A DNA stretch of 64,000 nucleotides from Georgenia muralis (lineage in GTDB: Bacteria > Actinomycetota > Actinomycetes > Actinomycetales > Actinomycetaceae). Positions 30,563 through 39,230 of the stretch are shown here, in pieces. The notes below the pieces were generated by a model. It worked only from the letters and a program-made list of their open reading frames with translations. It was not told the DNA's origin and searched no databases. Position 1 is the first letter of the stretch, and the number at the start of each line of letters is the position of its first letter. Made by a program: the position numbers and the translations under genes. The stretch lies in contig NZ_RKRA01000001.1 of assembly GCF_003814705.1 (NCBI RefSeq), positions 124,001 through 188,000 of the forward strand, in the 5' to 3' direction.

Positions 30563-32014
30563 TCAGCGGGCGCTGAGGTCCGCGCGCAGCACGACCTCCG
30601 TCCCCCCCGTGGGCACCGCCTTCCACCTGATCTTCCCGCGCAGCTCGTTGTTCACCATGGTCGAGACGATCTGCGTGCCGAGACCGGAGTGCACCCGGTC
30701 CGTGTCCAGGCCGACGCCGTCGTCGCGGACGGAGACGTGCAGGTGTGACCCCTCACGCTCGGCGTGGACGGTGACCGTCCCCGAGCGGCCCTTGAGCCCG
30801 TGCTCGACGGCGTTGGTGACGAGCTCGGTGAGCACCACCGCGAGCGCCGTGGCCGCCTCCGCCCCCACCGCCCCGAAGGTGCCGTCGACGACGGTCCGCA
30901 CGGAGGAGTCCGGCGAGGCGACGTCGGCCGCCAGGCGCAGCGCCCGGCCGAACACCTCGTCGAAGTCGACGACCTCGTCGATGTTCTGCGAGAGCGTCTC
31001 GTGGACCAGTGCGATCGTCGCGACGCGCCGGGTCGCCTCACCGAGCGCCGACTTGGTCTCGGCGTTGGTCGAGCGCCGGGCCTGCAGGCGCAGCAGCGCG
31101 GAGACCGTCTGGAGGTTGTTCTTCACCCGGTGGTGGATCTCGCGGATCGTGGCGTCCTTGGTGATGAGCTCGCGCTCGCGCCGACGGACCTCGGAGACGT
31201 CGCGGCACAGGAGCAGGGCGCCGCGCCGCTCGCCGTGGTCGGTCAGCGGCACCGCCCGCAGCGACAGGCTCACCCCGCGCGCCTCGACCTCGGTGGACCA
31301 TGCGGCCCGGCCCATGATCACCACGGCGAGGGTCTCCTCCACCGTGCTGTGGTCCTCCAGGAGCGAGGTGACGACCTCTGCCAGGACCTCTCCCTTGAGC
31401 TCGCCGATCACCCCGAGACGGTGGAAGTTGCTCACCGCGTTGGGGCTGGCGTAGACCACCCGTCCCTCGGCGTCGAGCCGCACGAGGCCGTCGCCCACGC
31501 GCGGCGCACCGCGCCGGCTGCCCGCCGGGGCCTGCGGCTGGGGGAACTCGCCGCGTCCGATCATCGCGCACAGCACGTCCGCGATCTCCACGTAGGAGAT
31601 CTCCAGCCGTGAGGGCACCCGCGAGGCCGGCAGCGCCGACTCCCGCGTCATGATCGCGATGACCCGGTGCTCGTGGACGACCGGGACGACGACCTCGCGG
31701 ATACCCCGCTCGGACCGGTCGTGCTCGGCACGCAGGTGGACCCCGCCGTCGGCCATCGTCTGGCGCATGAGCTGGCGCCGCGGCTCCCTCGGCACCGACC
31801 CCACGACGTCGTCGTAGTGGATGGTCGCCGACGTCGAGGGCCGGCACTGCGCGCCCGCCACGAAGGAGCCGTCCTCGGTGGGCAGCCACAGCACGAGGTC
31901 GGCGAAGGCGAGGTCGGCGACGACCTGCCAGTCGCCCACCAGCTGGTGGATGCAGTCGACCTCTGCGGGCTCGAGAGGTGAGGCGATCGCGATCATGTTG
32001 GCGAGGGTCGGCAC
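30563..32014 (-). CDS. pdtaS: Sensor histidine kinase, PdtaS type
   Basis: 483 aa. A GAF-like N-terminal domain (DLVLWLPTEDGSFVAGAQ), a PAS domain (GLVRLDAEGRVVYASPNAVSNFHRLGV), a HisKA_2 dimerisation domain with the phosphoacceptor His in EIHHRVKNNLQTVSALLRLQ near residue 300, and an HATPase_c domain (LTELVTNAVEHGLKG, VRDDGVGL, GLGTQIVSTMV) appear in order. There are no membrane segments, so it is cytosolic, as PdtaS is. Its usual partner PdtaR, an ANTAR response regulator, is not in the window. Start GTG chosen at PTLANMIAIASPLEP. Confidence 0.93.
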   Translation of the reverse strand: MPTLANMIAIASPLEPAEVDCIHQLVGDWQVVADLAFADLVLWLPTEDGSFVAGAQCRPSTSATIHYDDVVGSVPREPRRQLMRQTMADGGVHLRAEHDRSERGIREVVVPVVHEHRVIAIMTRESALPASRVPSRLEISYVEIADVLCAMIGRGEFPQPQAPAGSRRGAPRVGDGLVRLDAEGRVVYASPNAVSNFHRLGVIGELKGEVLAEVVTSLLEDHSTVEETLAVVIMGRAAWSTEVEARGVSLSLRAVPLTDHGERRGALLLCRDVSEVRRRERELITKDATIREIHHRVKNNLQTVSALLRLQARRSTNAETKSALGEATRRVATIALVHETLSQNIDEVVDFDEVFGRALRLAADVASPDSSVRTVVDGTFGAVGAEAATALAVVLTELVTNAVEHGLKGRSGTVTVHAEREGSHLHVSVRDDGVGLDTDRVHSGLGTQIVSTMVNNELRGKIRWKAVPTGGTEVVLRADLSAR

Positions 32015-32127
32015 CGCTCCAGCGTAGGGGAGCCGGCGACGCGGTCCGGCGGCGGGTGCGCACACCCCCCGCTACGCTGACGGCCGGTCCCTCGCCCCGG
32101 ACCGGCCGCCGCACCGAGGAGCGCCCC

Positions 32128-32619
32128 GTGCAGTTCGCCGCCACGATCGACTACCCCGCCGACGTCGAGACCGTCGCCGCCATGCTCGCGGACGAGGAGT
32201 TCGCCGGCGCGCGCGCCGAGCGGGCCGGCGCGCTCGAGCACCGGGTCGAGGTCCACCGCGAGGGGCGGGCGTTCACCATCACCACCCGGATGAAGATGCC
32301 GACGACGATCGTGCCCGCAGCCTTCCGCTCCGTCGTCGGCGACTCCCTCGACGTGCGGATGGTCGAGGCGTGGGAGGAGCCGGGGGCGGGGGGCGCCCGG
32401 CACTCCACCCTCGCGCTGGACATCCACGGTGTGCCGGTCCGCGTGGCGGGGACCCAGCGCCTCGAGGCCACGGCCGCCGGCTGCACCGAGACCTACGCCG
32501 GGGAGGTCACGGCGTCGGTGCCCCTGTTCGGCGGGCCGATCGAGGAGGCCGCCGTGCGGACGGTGCAGCAGGTCGTCGACGTCGAGCGCGAGCTGGGGCT
32601 GGAGCACCTCGCCCGCTGA
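32128..32619 (+). CDS. DUF2505-type protein
   Basis: 163 aa, GTG start behind a GAGGA site. The opening VQFAATIDYPADVETVAAMLADEEFAGAR and RTVQQVVDVERELGLEHL at the end match the START-like DUF2505 fold found across actinobacteria. No ligand is known. It is a single-gene unit. Downstream, 32618-32666 repeats TGACGGTGCCG twice. Confidence 0.75.
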   Translation: MQFAATIDYPADVETVAAMLADEEFAGARAERAGALEHRVEVHREGRAFTITTRMKMPTTIVPAAFRSVVGDSLDVRMVEAWEEPGAGGARHSTLALDIHGVPVRVAGTQRLEATAAGCTETYAGEVTASVPLFGGPIEEAAVRTVQQVVDVERELGLEHLAR

Positions 32620-32755
32620 CGGTGCCGCCCGGATCGCGCCTGACGGTGCCGGTCGGATCGGGGCCGAGGTGCCGCCCAGGTCGAGGGCGCCTGGCTCGCC
32701 GTTGAGCCAGGTGCGGCCCACACCCTACTCCGTCCGTGACGTGGGCCACAGGTTC

Positions 32756-34180
32756 CTACTCCCCCAGCATCCATCGGTGCGGGGCGGCGAGGCGGTGCGC
32801 CGCGGCCGGCCCCCACGTGCCGGGGGCGTACGGCTCCGGCTGCGGCCGCGCCTCACCCTGGAGCGGTGCGAACGCGGCGAACGCGGCCCGCAGGCCCTCC
32901 GCCGTCGTGAACAGCGACCGGTCGCCGATCAGGGCGTCGTGGATGAGCGAGGCGTAGGGCGAGATCGGTTCGCCGCCGGGGACGTCGTCGAGCTCGAGCA
33001 CCGCCTTGCCCGGGGAGAAGGTGAGGTCGGGACCGGGCGTCTTGACGGTGATGCCCAGGCGGATCTCGCCGTCCCCGGCGAAGCAGATCTCGATGGTGTT
33101 GGGTTCGGACAGCTCCCCGGCGAGCGGGCCGAACGGCGGCTTGAGGACGAGCGTGATCCGCTGGGTCTTGCGTGCCATGCGCTTGCCGGTCCGCAGGAGG
33201 AACGGGACGCCGCGCCACCGCTCGGTGTCCACCCACAGCCGGGCGGCGACGAAGGTGTCCTGCACCGAGTCCGAGGGCACACCCTCGATGTCGGTGTAGC
33301 CCTCGAACTGACCGAGGACGACGTCCTCGACCGGGTCGAGCGGCCGGAACGCGCGCAGCGCCGCCTCACGAGCCGCGATGACCGACTCCGGGTCGCGCAG
33401 GTCGGCGGGCGGCTCCATCGCCACCTGCCCGGCCACCTGGAACAGGTGGGTGACGAGCATGTCCAGGGCGGCGCCCGTGGCCTCGTAGAACGTCGCCCGG
33501 TTGGCGACGTCGAGATCCTCCGGGACGTCGATCTGGACCTGGTCGATGCTGGCCCGGCTCCACTCCGAGCCGAAGAGCTGGTTCGCGAACCGAAGGACGT
33601 AGATGGTCTGCACGCCCTCCTTGCCCAGGAAGTGGTCGATCCGGAAGACCTGGTCCTCCGTGAGGACCTCCTTCACGAGGGCGTCGAGCTCCTTGAACGA
33701 CTCGGCGGAGGTGCCGTAGGGCTTCTCGAAGACCACCCGGGCACCGTCGGCGAGGCCGTGGGCTCCCAGTCCCTTGGTGATGGCGGCGAAGGCGACCGGG
33801 GGCACGGCGAGGAAGTGCAGGACGACCGGCTCGGTACCGGCGGTGTCGCGGAGCTCCTCGCGGACCTGCGCCAGCACCGTCGGCAGCTCGCCGGAGTCCT
33901 CGGCCGTGAAGCCCCCGCCGGCGTAGCGCACGGCCGAGGGGTCCCACCCGGCGGGCACGCCGAGCTCGGAGCGTTCCAGGGAGGCGCGGACGAGGTCGCG
34001 GAACCCGTCGTCGTCGAGGACGTCGGTGGCACAGCCCACGAGACGCCAGTGCGCCGGCATCAGGCCACGGTCGTGCACCTCGTGCAGGGCGGGCAGGACC
34101 ATGCGGCTCGCGAGGTCGCCGGTGGCGCCGAAGAGGACGACGACGACGGACTCGGGCAGCGCGGGTTGGTTCGAAGGCAC
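32756..34180 (-). CDS. zwf: Glucose-6-phosphate 1-dehydrogenase
   Basis: 474 aa. The NADP fold VVVLFGATGDLASRMVLPAL opens the protein. The active-site signature FRIDHFLGKEGVQTI, with its catalytic His, is near residue 180. The KPPFGP and QRI..VLKP segments complete the substrate site. Several actinobacteria have two zwf paralogs; this one stands alone, without tal, tkt or opcA neighbours. The GTG at 34180 is chosen over longer upstream frames, which run through a 22-bp tandem repeat. Confidence 0.96.
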   Translation of the reverse strand: MPSNQPALPESVVVVLFGATGDLASRMVLPALHEVHDRGLMPAHWRLVGCATDVLDDDGFRDLVRASLERSELGVPAGWDPSAVRYAGGGFTAEDSGELPTVLAQVREELRDTAGTEPVVLHFLAVPPVAFAAITKGLGAHGLADGARVVFEKPYGTSAESFKELDALVKEVLTEDQVFRIDHFLGKEGVQTIYVLRFANQLFGSEWSRASIDQVQIDVPEDLDVANRATFYEATGAALDMLVTHLFQVAGQVAMEPPADLRDPESVIAAREAALRAFRPLDPVEDVVLGQFEGYTDIEGVPSDSVQDTFVAARLWVDTERWRGVPFLLRTGKRMARKTQRITLVLKPPFGPLAGELSEPNTIEICFAGDGEIRLGITVKTPGPDLTFSPGKAVLELDDVPGGEPISPYASLIHDALIGDRSLFTTAEGLRAAFAAFAPLQGEARPQPEPYAPGTWGPAAAHRLAAPHRWMLGE

Positions 34181-34211
34181 GGGTTCAACGTATCGGCGGG
34201 CGTGGCGGGCG

Positions 34212-34305
34212 GCGAGCGGTCGTCGCCACGGCGGCGCGCGGTCGTCGCCACGGCGGCGAGCGGTCGTCGCGACGGCGGCGCGCGGTCGTCGCGACGGCGG
34301 CGCGG
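34212..34305. repeat. 22-bp tandem repeat, four copies plus partial
   Basis: The unit GCGMGCGGTCGTCGCSACGGCG occurs four times back to back from 34212 to 34299, with a partial fifth copy. Copies differ only at two positions. It occupies the zwf-osmC divergent gap, so it sits in or near both promoters. Confidence 0.9.
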
Positions 34306-34325
34306 GGACGTGCGACGATCGGCCC

Positions 34326-34766
34326 ATGAGCGAACCCGACGAGACCGATCGGCCGGCCCTGTGGGCCGAGCGCACCGGTACCCGCACCTTCACCGGACGC
34401 AACCTCCGAGGCGCCGAGGTGCTCATCGGCAACGGTGACGCGCCCGGCGTCTTCACCCCGGGCGAGCTGCTCCAGATCGCGCTGGCGGGCTGCGTCGGAC
34501 AGTCCACCGACCACCGCCTCGCCCACGCCCTCGGCGACGACTTCCACGGCACGGTGGTGGTGTCGGTGGAGAAGAACGCCGACGAGAACCGCTACGAGTC
34601 CTTCGACGTCGAGGTCATCGCGGACCTCGGCTCGGTGGACGAGGCCACCCGGGACAAGGCCGTCGAGCGGGGCACCTCCGCGATCGAGCGGGGCTGCACC
34701 GTCGGGCGGACCCTCGGCGCCGGTGCCACCTACCGCACCGTCTTCACAAGCGAGACCCCCCGATGA
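34326..34766 (+). CDS. OsmC-family peroxidase-like protein
   Basis: 146 aa. The two conserved cysteines of the family are present, one in IALAGCVGQSTDHRLA near residue 57 and one in IERGCTVGRTL near 124. OsmC proteins reduce organic hydroperoxides through this pair. Start ATG at 34326. It overlaps the following gene by 4 nt (ATGA), so both are likely expressed together. Confidence 0.9.
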   Translation: MSEPDETDRPALWAERTGTRTFTGRNLRGAEVLIGNGDAPGVFTPGELLQIALAGCVGQSTDHRLAHALGDDFHGTVVVSVEKNADENRYESFDVEVIADLGSVDEATRDKAVERGTSAIERGCTVGRTLGAGATYRTVFTSETPR

Positions 34767-35425
34767 GGGCGGCACGGGCGGCCGTCGACCGGCTCCTCGA
34801 CCGGGCCGTCGCGCGCAGCGACCGCGCCGACGAGGTGCTCGCCGAGCTGCGGCGCGAGAACCCCGGCGCCACCCCCGGGCAGGTCCTGCGCCTCCTCGAC
34901 GAGCGCTACGTCAAGCGCGTCGCCCGGCTCGGTGGCGCGGTCGGCGCAGTCGCGGCGGTACCCGCCCTCGGGACCGTGACCGCGGGGGTCCTCACCGCCG
35001 GGCAGCTCGGGAGCTTCCTCAACGCCTCCGGCGACTACGTCATGGCCGTGGCGTCCCTCCACGGCGTGGAGGTCGACGACGCCGAGCGTCGCCGGCTGCT
35101 GCTGCTGGCCTCCCTCCTCGGCGAGGAGGGCGCCGCCGCTGTTCAGGGCCAGCTCGGCCTGGGCACGCTCTACTGGGCGAAGGGTGCGCTGACCAAGCTG
35201 CCGCTCGGGACGGTCCGGGCGGTGAACCGCGGACTCACCGGTCGCCTGCTCACCTGGGGGGTGGGACGGGTCGGCGCCCTGGCGCTGGGCCGGCTGGCCC
35301 CCTTCGGGGTCGGTGCCGTGGTCGGCTTCTACGGCACACGGGTCTTCGCCCGCAACGTGGTCGAGGGCACCGCGCAGGCGCTCGGCCCGGTACCGGCGCG
35401 GTTCGCCGACCCCGTCCCCGCCTGA
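34763..35425 (+). CDS. Conserved hypothetical protein, possibly EcsC-like
   Basis: 220 aa. A charged N-terminus (RAVARSDRADEVLAELRRENPGATP) is followed by Gly/Ala-rich hydrophobic stretches at about 55-90 (LGGAVGAVAAVPALGTVTAG) and 155-195 (VGRVGALALGRLAPFGVGAVVGFYG). The Gly/Ala hydrophobic pattern recalls EcsC-type proteins, but this is weak. Translationally coupled to the OsmC gene. Function unknown. Confidence 0.6.
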   Translation: MRAARAAVDRLLDRAVARSDRADEVLAELRRENPGATPGQVLRLLDERYVKRVARLGGAVGAVAAVPALGTVTAGVLTAGQLGSFLNASGDYVMAVASLHGVEVDDAERRRLLLLASLLGEEGAAAVQGQLGLGTLYWAKGALTKLPLGTVRAVNRGLTGRLLTWGVGRVGALALGRLAPFGVGAVVGFYGTRVFARNVVEGTAQALGPVPARFADPVPA

Positions 35426-35607
35426 GGCGCCCCGGCGGGGTGAGGCCGCCGCACGGGACCGGGTCCGCCGCCCCCAGCCCGTAAGCGGGCGTGCGCCTCC
35501 TCGGCGGCGTGCCCGCCCCGTGGGATCAGCCGTCGCTTCGGCGTCCCCGCCCGCACGCGGGCGTAGGCGCTTTCGCTGCGGCGTCGCGGCCCCCGCCGCG
35601 ACGCCGC

Positions 35608-36102
35608 TCAGGCGGGGGTGTCCAGCCGGCGCGCGACGGATCGGGCCCAGTCGGCGATCTCGTCGCGGTCGCGGAAGTCGCCGTCCGGGATGTGCAGGGT
35701 CCGCACGATGGTGCGCTCACCGAAGGCGAGCCTCGTCCGCTCGATGCGGCCGGCGAAGACCTTGTGCTCGAGGGCGCCCGTCACCTCGACCGCGGCCGCG
35801 CCGTCGGCGGGCTCCTCCGTGGGCCTGGGCGGATCCCCCACCGGCCCGGACGAGAACAGCCAGACCGGACGGCGTGCCAGGTCCGCGCCCAGCCTCTCGA
35901 CGAGCTCACGCGCCGGTGCCATCCACCGGCCGACGTAGACCGCGCTGCCGAGCACCACGGCGTCGATGCCCTCGAGGTCGGCGACGTCCTGTGGGGCCCT
36001 GGCGACCACCTCGTGGCCGGCGGCGGCGAGGACCTCGGCGATCTGCTCGCCGATCTCGGCCGTGGCGCCGTGCTTGCTGGCGACGCTGACGAGCACGCGC
36101 AT
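35608..36102 (-). CDS. Flavodoxin-domain protein
   Basis: 164 aa. The FMN-binding loop is VASKHGATAEIGEQIAE at residues 7-23, and GSAVYVGRW near 54 is the second FMN loop. This is the pattern of the flavodoxin_5 / HemG-like group. It probably carries electrons or acts as an oxidoreductase; a HemG role is unlikely to be general in actinobacteria. A GGAGGAGGTG site precedes the ATG. The 182 bp downstream (35426-35607) are very GC-rich and hold no gene. Confidence 0.8.
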   Translation of the reverse strand: MRVLVSVASKHGATAEIGEQIAEVLAAAGHEVVARAPQDVADLEGIDAVVLGSAVYVGRWMAPARELVERLGADLARRPVWLFSSGPVGDPPRPTEEPADGAAAVEVTGALEHKVFAGRIERTRLAFGERTIVRTLHIPDGDFRDRDEIADWARSVARRLDTPA

Positions 36103-36223
36103 CACGCACCTCCTCCGGCATCCGTCCCACCACCGTGCCGTCACCGGTGCCGGGCAAGACAGGGACCAAGGGCCCCCTGGAGCGTCACCCCGGCGTGGTC
36201 CTCCCTCGCGCGGCCGTTCTCAG

Positions 36224-36346
36224 CCACGGGAGCCGGGACGTCCCCGGCGAACGATCCCCTCGTCGCCGAACGATCCACGGGAGCCGGGACGTCCCCGGCG
36301 AACGATCCCCTCGTCGCCGAACGATCCCCCGGTGACCGAACGATCC
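36224..36346. repeat. 51-bp tandem duplication with five CGAACGATCC motifs
   Basis: Two near-identical 51-bp copies run from 36224 to 36325. CGAACGATCC occurs at 36248, 36267, 36299, 36318 and 36337, with spacings of 19, 32, 19 and 19 bp. The regular spacing suggests a protein-binding array, but no known factor is assigned. Confidence 0.85.
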
Positions 36347-36476
36347 CCGCCCACCACTCTCAGTCGGGGACGGAGGAATCAGCCGGGTCGCGACCGTCAT
36401 GAGCGGAGACCTGGCACAGCACGCGCCGGCGTCTGGTGCACCATAGGTGCCGGGCTCACCTGCGATAACGTCCGGA

Positions 36477-36497
36477 CTTGAGTCGATCATGCTCAAC
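36477..36497 (+). promoter_or_regulatory. HAIR element (HspR operator)
   Basis: CTTGAGT-N7-GCTCAAC matches the HspR consensus CTTGAGT-N7-ACTCAAG at 12 of 14 positions. It lies 35 bp upstream of the CIRCE element. Confidence 0.75.
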
Positions 36498-36531
36498 TTT
36501 TTCGTCCTGAGCGAAACAGACCCTCCAAGCG

Positions 36532-36558
36532 TTAGCACTCACCAGCTGAGAGTGCTAG
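36532..36558 (+). promoter_or_regulatory. CIRCE element (HrcA operator)
   Basis: TTAGCACTC-N9-GAGTGCTAG matches the CIRCE consensus TTAGCACTC-N9-GAGTGCTAA at 17 of 18 positions. It lies 83 bp before the first hsp20 gene. Confidence 0.92.
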
Positions 36559-36640
36559 AACTGATCTCGGAAGCACCGCCGGACCCCGGCGGGCGACGCG
36601 GCCCGGACCGCCCGGGCCCACCAGACGTGGAGGTGGAACC

Positions 36641-37057
36641 ATGGCCAACCGATTCGACCCGTTCCGCGACATCGACCAGATGCTGGCCACGATGCGCCAG
36701 ACGCCCTCCTCCCCCGGGATGCCGCTCGACCTGTACCGCGACGGCGAGGCGTTCGTCGCAAAGTTCGACCTCCCGGGTGTGGACCCGTCGTCCATCGACA
36801 TCGACGTCGACGACCGGACGCTGACCGTGCGCGCGGAGCGCACCGCCACCGCCGGCGAGGTCCAGTGGCTCTCCCACGAGCGGCAGAGCGGCACCTTCGC
36901 CCGGCAGCTCACCCTGGGCACCGGCCTGGCCCTGGACAAGATCGAGGCCGGCTACGCCGACGGCGTGCTGACCCTGACGATCCCGGTCGCCGAAGAGGCC
37001 AAGCCGCGCAAGATCCAGGTCGCGCACACCGGGTCCACGGCGACGATCGACCAGTAG
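36641..37057 (+). CDS. Hsp20 small heat-shock protein, copy 1
   Basis: 138 aa. An alpha-crystallin domain covers about residues 25-130 (LYRDGEAFVAKFDLPGVDPSSIDIDV), with a GVLTLTIPVAEE segment that includes the C-terminal I/L-x-I region. A GGAGGTGGAACC ribosome site precedes the ATG. It acts as an ATP-independent chaperone holding unfolded proteins. Upstream HAIR and CIRCE sites predict heat induction through both HspR and HrcA. The next gene is a close paralog. Confidence 0.95.
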   Translation: MANRFDPFRDIDQMLATMRQTPSSPGMPLDLYRDGEAFVAKFDLPGVDPSSIDIDVDDRTLTVRAERTATAGEVQWLSHERQSGTFARQLTLGTGLALDKIEAGYADGVLTLTIPVAEEAKPRKIQVAHTGSTATIDQ

Positions 37058-37195
37058 TCCGGCCGACGGGTGCCCCACCGCGGCCTGCAAGCCGGCACCC
37101 GCGACCACCCGACCACACACCGGCCCGGCACCAGTTCGGGCCGGTGCCCGCCAGGGCCCGGGACACCCGGGCCCGAGCACCTGGAGGTGACTGAG

Positions 37196-37645
37196 ATGAT
37201 CCTGCGAACCGACCCCTTCCGAGAGATGGACCGCTGGCTCGACACGGTCCTGCGTCAGGTGCCCACGGCTCACCCGATGCCGATGGACCTGTACCGCGAC
37301 GGCGAGTCCTTCGTCGCCAGGGTCGACCTGCCGGGGGTGGACCCCGCCACGATCGACATCGACGTCGAGGACCGCACGCTCACGATCCGTGCCGAGCGGG
37401 CGGCCGAGGAGCCCGAGAGCCTGCAGTGGCTCTCCCGCGAGCGCCCCACGGGCACCTTCGCCCGCCAGCTCACCCTCGGTCACGGGGTGGACCTCGACAA
37501 CATCGACGCCGGCTACGCCGACGGCGTGCTGACCCTCACCCTGCCCATGGCGGAGGAGGCCAGGCCGCGCAAGATCGAGGTCGCGCACACCCCGGCCCTC
37601 GACCGCGGTGAGGCACGCACGATCGAGTCCGGCTCGACCGCCTGA
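37196..37645 (+). CDS. Hsp20 small heat-shock protein, copy 2
   Basis: 149 aa, about 65-70% identical by eye to copy 1 over the crystallin domain ([52 protein letters not shown]). It has a longer C-terminal tail. A CTGGAGGTGACTGAG site lies upstream. It follows copy 1 after 138 bp with no separate heat operator visible, so it is probably cotranscribed. The pair is a tandem duplication. Confidence 0.95.
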   Translation: MILRTDPFREMDRWLDTVLRQVPTAHPMPMDLYRDGESFVARVDLPGVDPATIDIDVEDRTLTIRAERAAEEPESLQWLSRERPTGTFARQLTLGHGVDLDNIDAGYADGVLTLTLPMAEEARPRKIEVAHTPALDRGEARTIESGSTA

Positions 37646-37788
37646 TCCACCGGGTCCAGCTCACGGGCGCGGCGCGCACCGCGCGCCGCGCCCTCCGCAC
37701 GTCCACCCGCCGTGCCGGGCGCCCCACGACACGACACGGCGCGGCCCGGGACGCGCAGCGCGCCGTGGCCCGCGCCTACGATGACCCG

Positions 37789-38649
37789 GTGAGCCAGACC
37801 CGCGACGTCGAGACCACCGCCGAGCCCACGACCGTCGGCGAGCCCGGCACGGCGAGCAGCACCGCCTACGAGGACCTCCTCCGGCACGTCCTGGCCCACG
37901 GCACCGCCAAGGGCGACCGCACGGGCACCGGGACACGCAGCGTCTTCGGCCACCAGATGCGCTTCGACCTCACCGCCGGCTTCCCGCTGGTGACCACCAA
38001 GCGCGTGTTCCTACGCGGGGTGGCCGAGGAGCTGTTCTGGTTCCTCCGCGGGGAGCACAACGCCCGCACCCTCCAGGAGCGGGGTGTGCACATCTGGGAC
38101 GAGTGGGCCGACGACGACGGCGAGCTCGGTCCCGTCTACGGCGTCCAGTGGCGCTCCTGGCCCACCCCCGACGGCGGCCACGTCGACCAGGTCCAGCAGG
38201 TCCTGGACACCCTGCGCTCCGACCCGGACTCGCGCCGGATCATCGTCTCGGCCTGGAACGTCGCCGAGCTGGACCAGATGGCGCTCATGCCGTGCCACGC
38301 CTTCTTCCAGTTCTACGTCGCCGAGGGCCGGCTCTCGTGCCAGGTCTACCAGCGCAGCGCGGACCTCTTTCTCGGCGTGCCCTTCAACATCGCCTCCTAC
38401 GCGCTGCTCACGCACATGATGGCCCAGCAGGCCGGTCTCGAGGTCGGCGACCTCGTCTGGACAGGCGGGGACTGCCACATCTACGACAACCACGTCGACC
38501 AGGTGCGCGAGCAGCTCTCCCGCGAGCCGTACCCCTTCCCCACGCTCGAGCTGCGCAAGGCCCCGAGCCTGTTCGAGTACTCCTACGACGACGTCGAGGT
38601 CGTGGGCTACCGCCACCACCCGGCCATCAAGGCCCCCGTGGCCGTGTGA
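37789..38649 (+). CDS. thyA: Thymidylate synthase (ThyA)
   Basis: 286 aa, with a roughly 25-residue N-terminal extension. It methylates dUMP to dTMP using methylene-THF. Active-site Cys is in [14 protein letters not shown] near residue 168, with the [22 protein letters not shown] block and [10 protein letters not shown] following. The start codon is uncertain: GTG 37789 is given, and a longer frame begins at 37765. It overlaps folA (TGATG), which regenerates the tetrahydrofolate consumed here. Confidence 0.96.
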   Translation: MSQTRDVETTAEPTTVGEPGTASSTAYEDLLRHVLAHGTAKGDRTGTGTRSVFGHQMRFDLTAGFPLVTTKRVFLRGVAEELFWFLRGEHNARTLQERGVHIWDEWADDDGELGPVYGVQWRSWPTPDGGHVDQVQQVLDTLRSDPDSRRIIVSAWNVAELDQMALMPCHAFFQFYVAEGRLSCQVYQRSADLFLGVPFNIASYALLTHMMAQQAGLEVGDLVWTGGDCHIYDNHVDQVREQLSREPYPFPTLELRKAPSLFEYSYDDVEVVGYRHHPAIKAPVAV

Positions 38650-39140
38650 TGCTCGGCCTCATCTGGGCCCAGGCCCACGACCGCGTCATCGGCGCCGGCG
38701 GCACCATGCCCTGGCACCTGCCGGAGGACCTCGCCCACTTCCGCCGGACCACGACCGGCTCGGCCGTGGTCATGGGCCGGGCGACCTGGGACTCCCTCGA
38801 CCCGCGCTACCGACCGCTGCCGGGCCGGACCAACGTCGTGCTCTCCCGTCGCGGTGCACAGGTCGACGGAGCACTCCTCGCCGACGACCTCGACGTCGCC
38901 CTGGCCCGGGCGGGCGACGGGGACGTGTGGGTGATCGGCGGGGCGGAGGTCTTCGCCCAGGTGATCGACCGGGCCGACACCCTCGTGGTGACCGACATCG
39001 ACATCGACGTCGACGGCGACACCCGGGCCCCGGCGATCGACGACGCGGTCTGGGCCGTCCTGTCGGCCGACCCCGACCGCGGCTGGCACACCGCGGCGAA
39101 CGGGCTGCGCTACCGGTTCACGACGTACGGGCGCGCCTGA
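38649..39140 (+). CDS. folA: Dihydrofolate reductase
   Basis: 163 aa. The family motifs are LIWAQAHDRVIGAGGTMPWHLPEDLAHFR at residues 3-31, VVMGRATWDSL near 41 and VWVIGGAEVFAQVI near 95. It reduces dihydrofolate with NADPH. The ATG overlaps the last base of the thyA stop codon. The thyA-folA pair forms a small operon. Confidence 0.95.
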   Translation: MLGLIWAQAHDRVIGAGGTMPWHLPEDLAHFRRTTTGSAVVMGRATWDSLDPRYRPLPGRTNVVLSRRGAQVDGALLADDLDVALARAGDGDVWVIGGAEVFAQVIDRADTLVVTDIDIDVDGDTRAPAIDDAVWAVLSADPDRGWHTAANGLRYRFTTYGRA

Positions 39141-39230
39141 CTTCGCGGGGCGGCAGGCTCACGCCTGCGCCACGCGCCCGAGTCAGACAGCGGGCCTAAC
39201 CGCCGGCCGGACCCGCCGTCAGGCCGCCGG

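Larger units (their letters stand above)
36103..36640. other. 538-bp regulatory region upstream of hsp20 pair
   Basis: No gene is recognised. The region holds a 51-bp tandem duplication with five CGAACGATCC motifs, then the HAIR and CIRCE elements. Confidence 0.6.
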
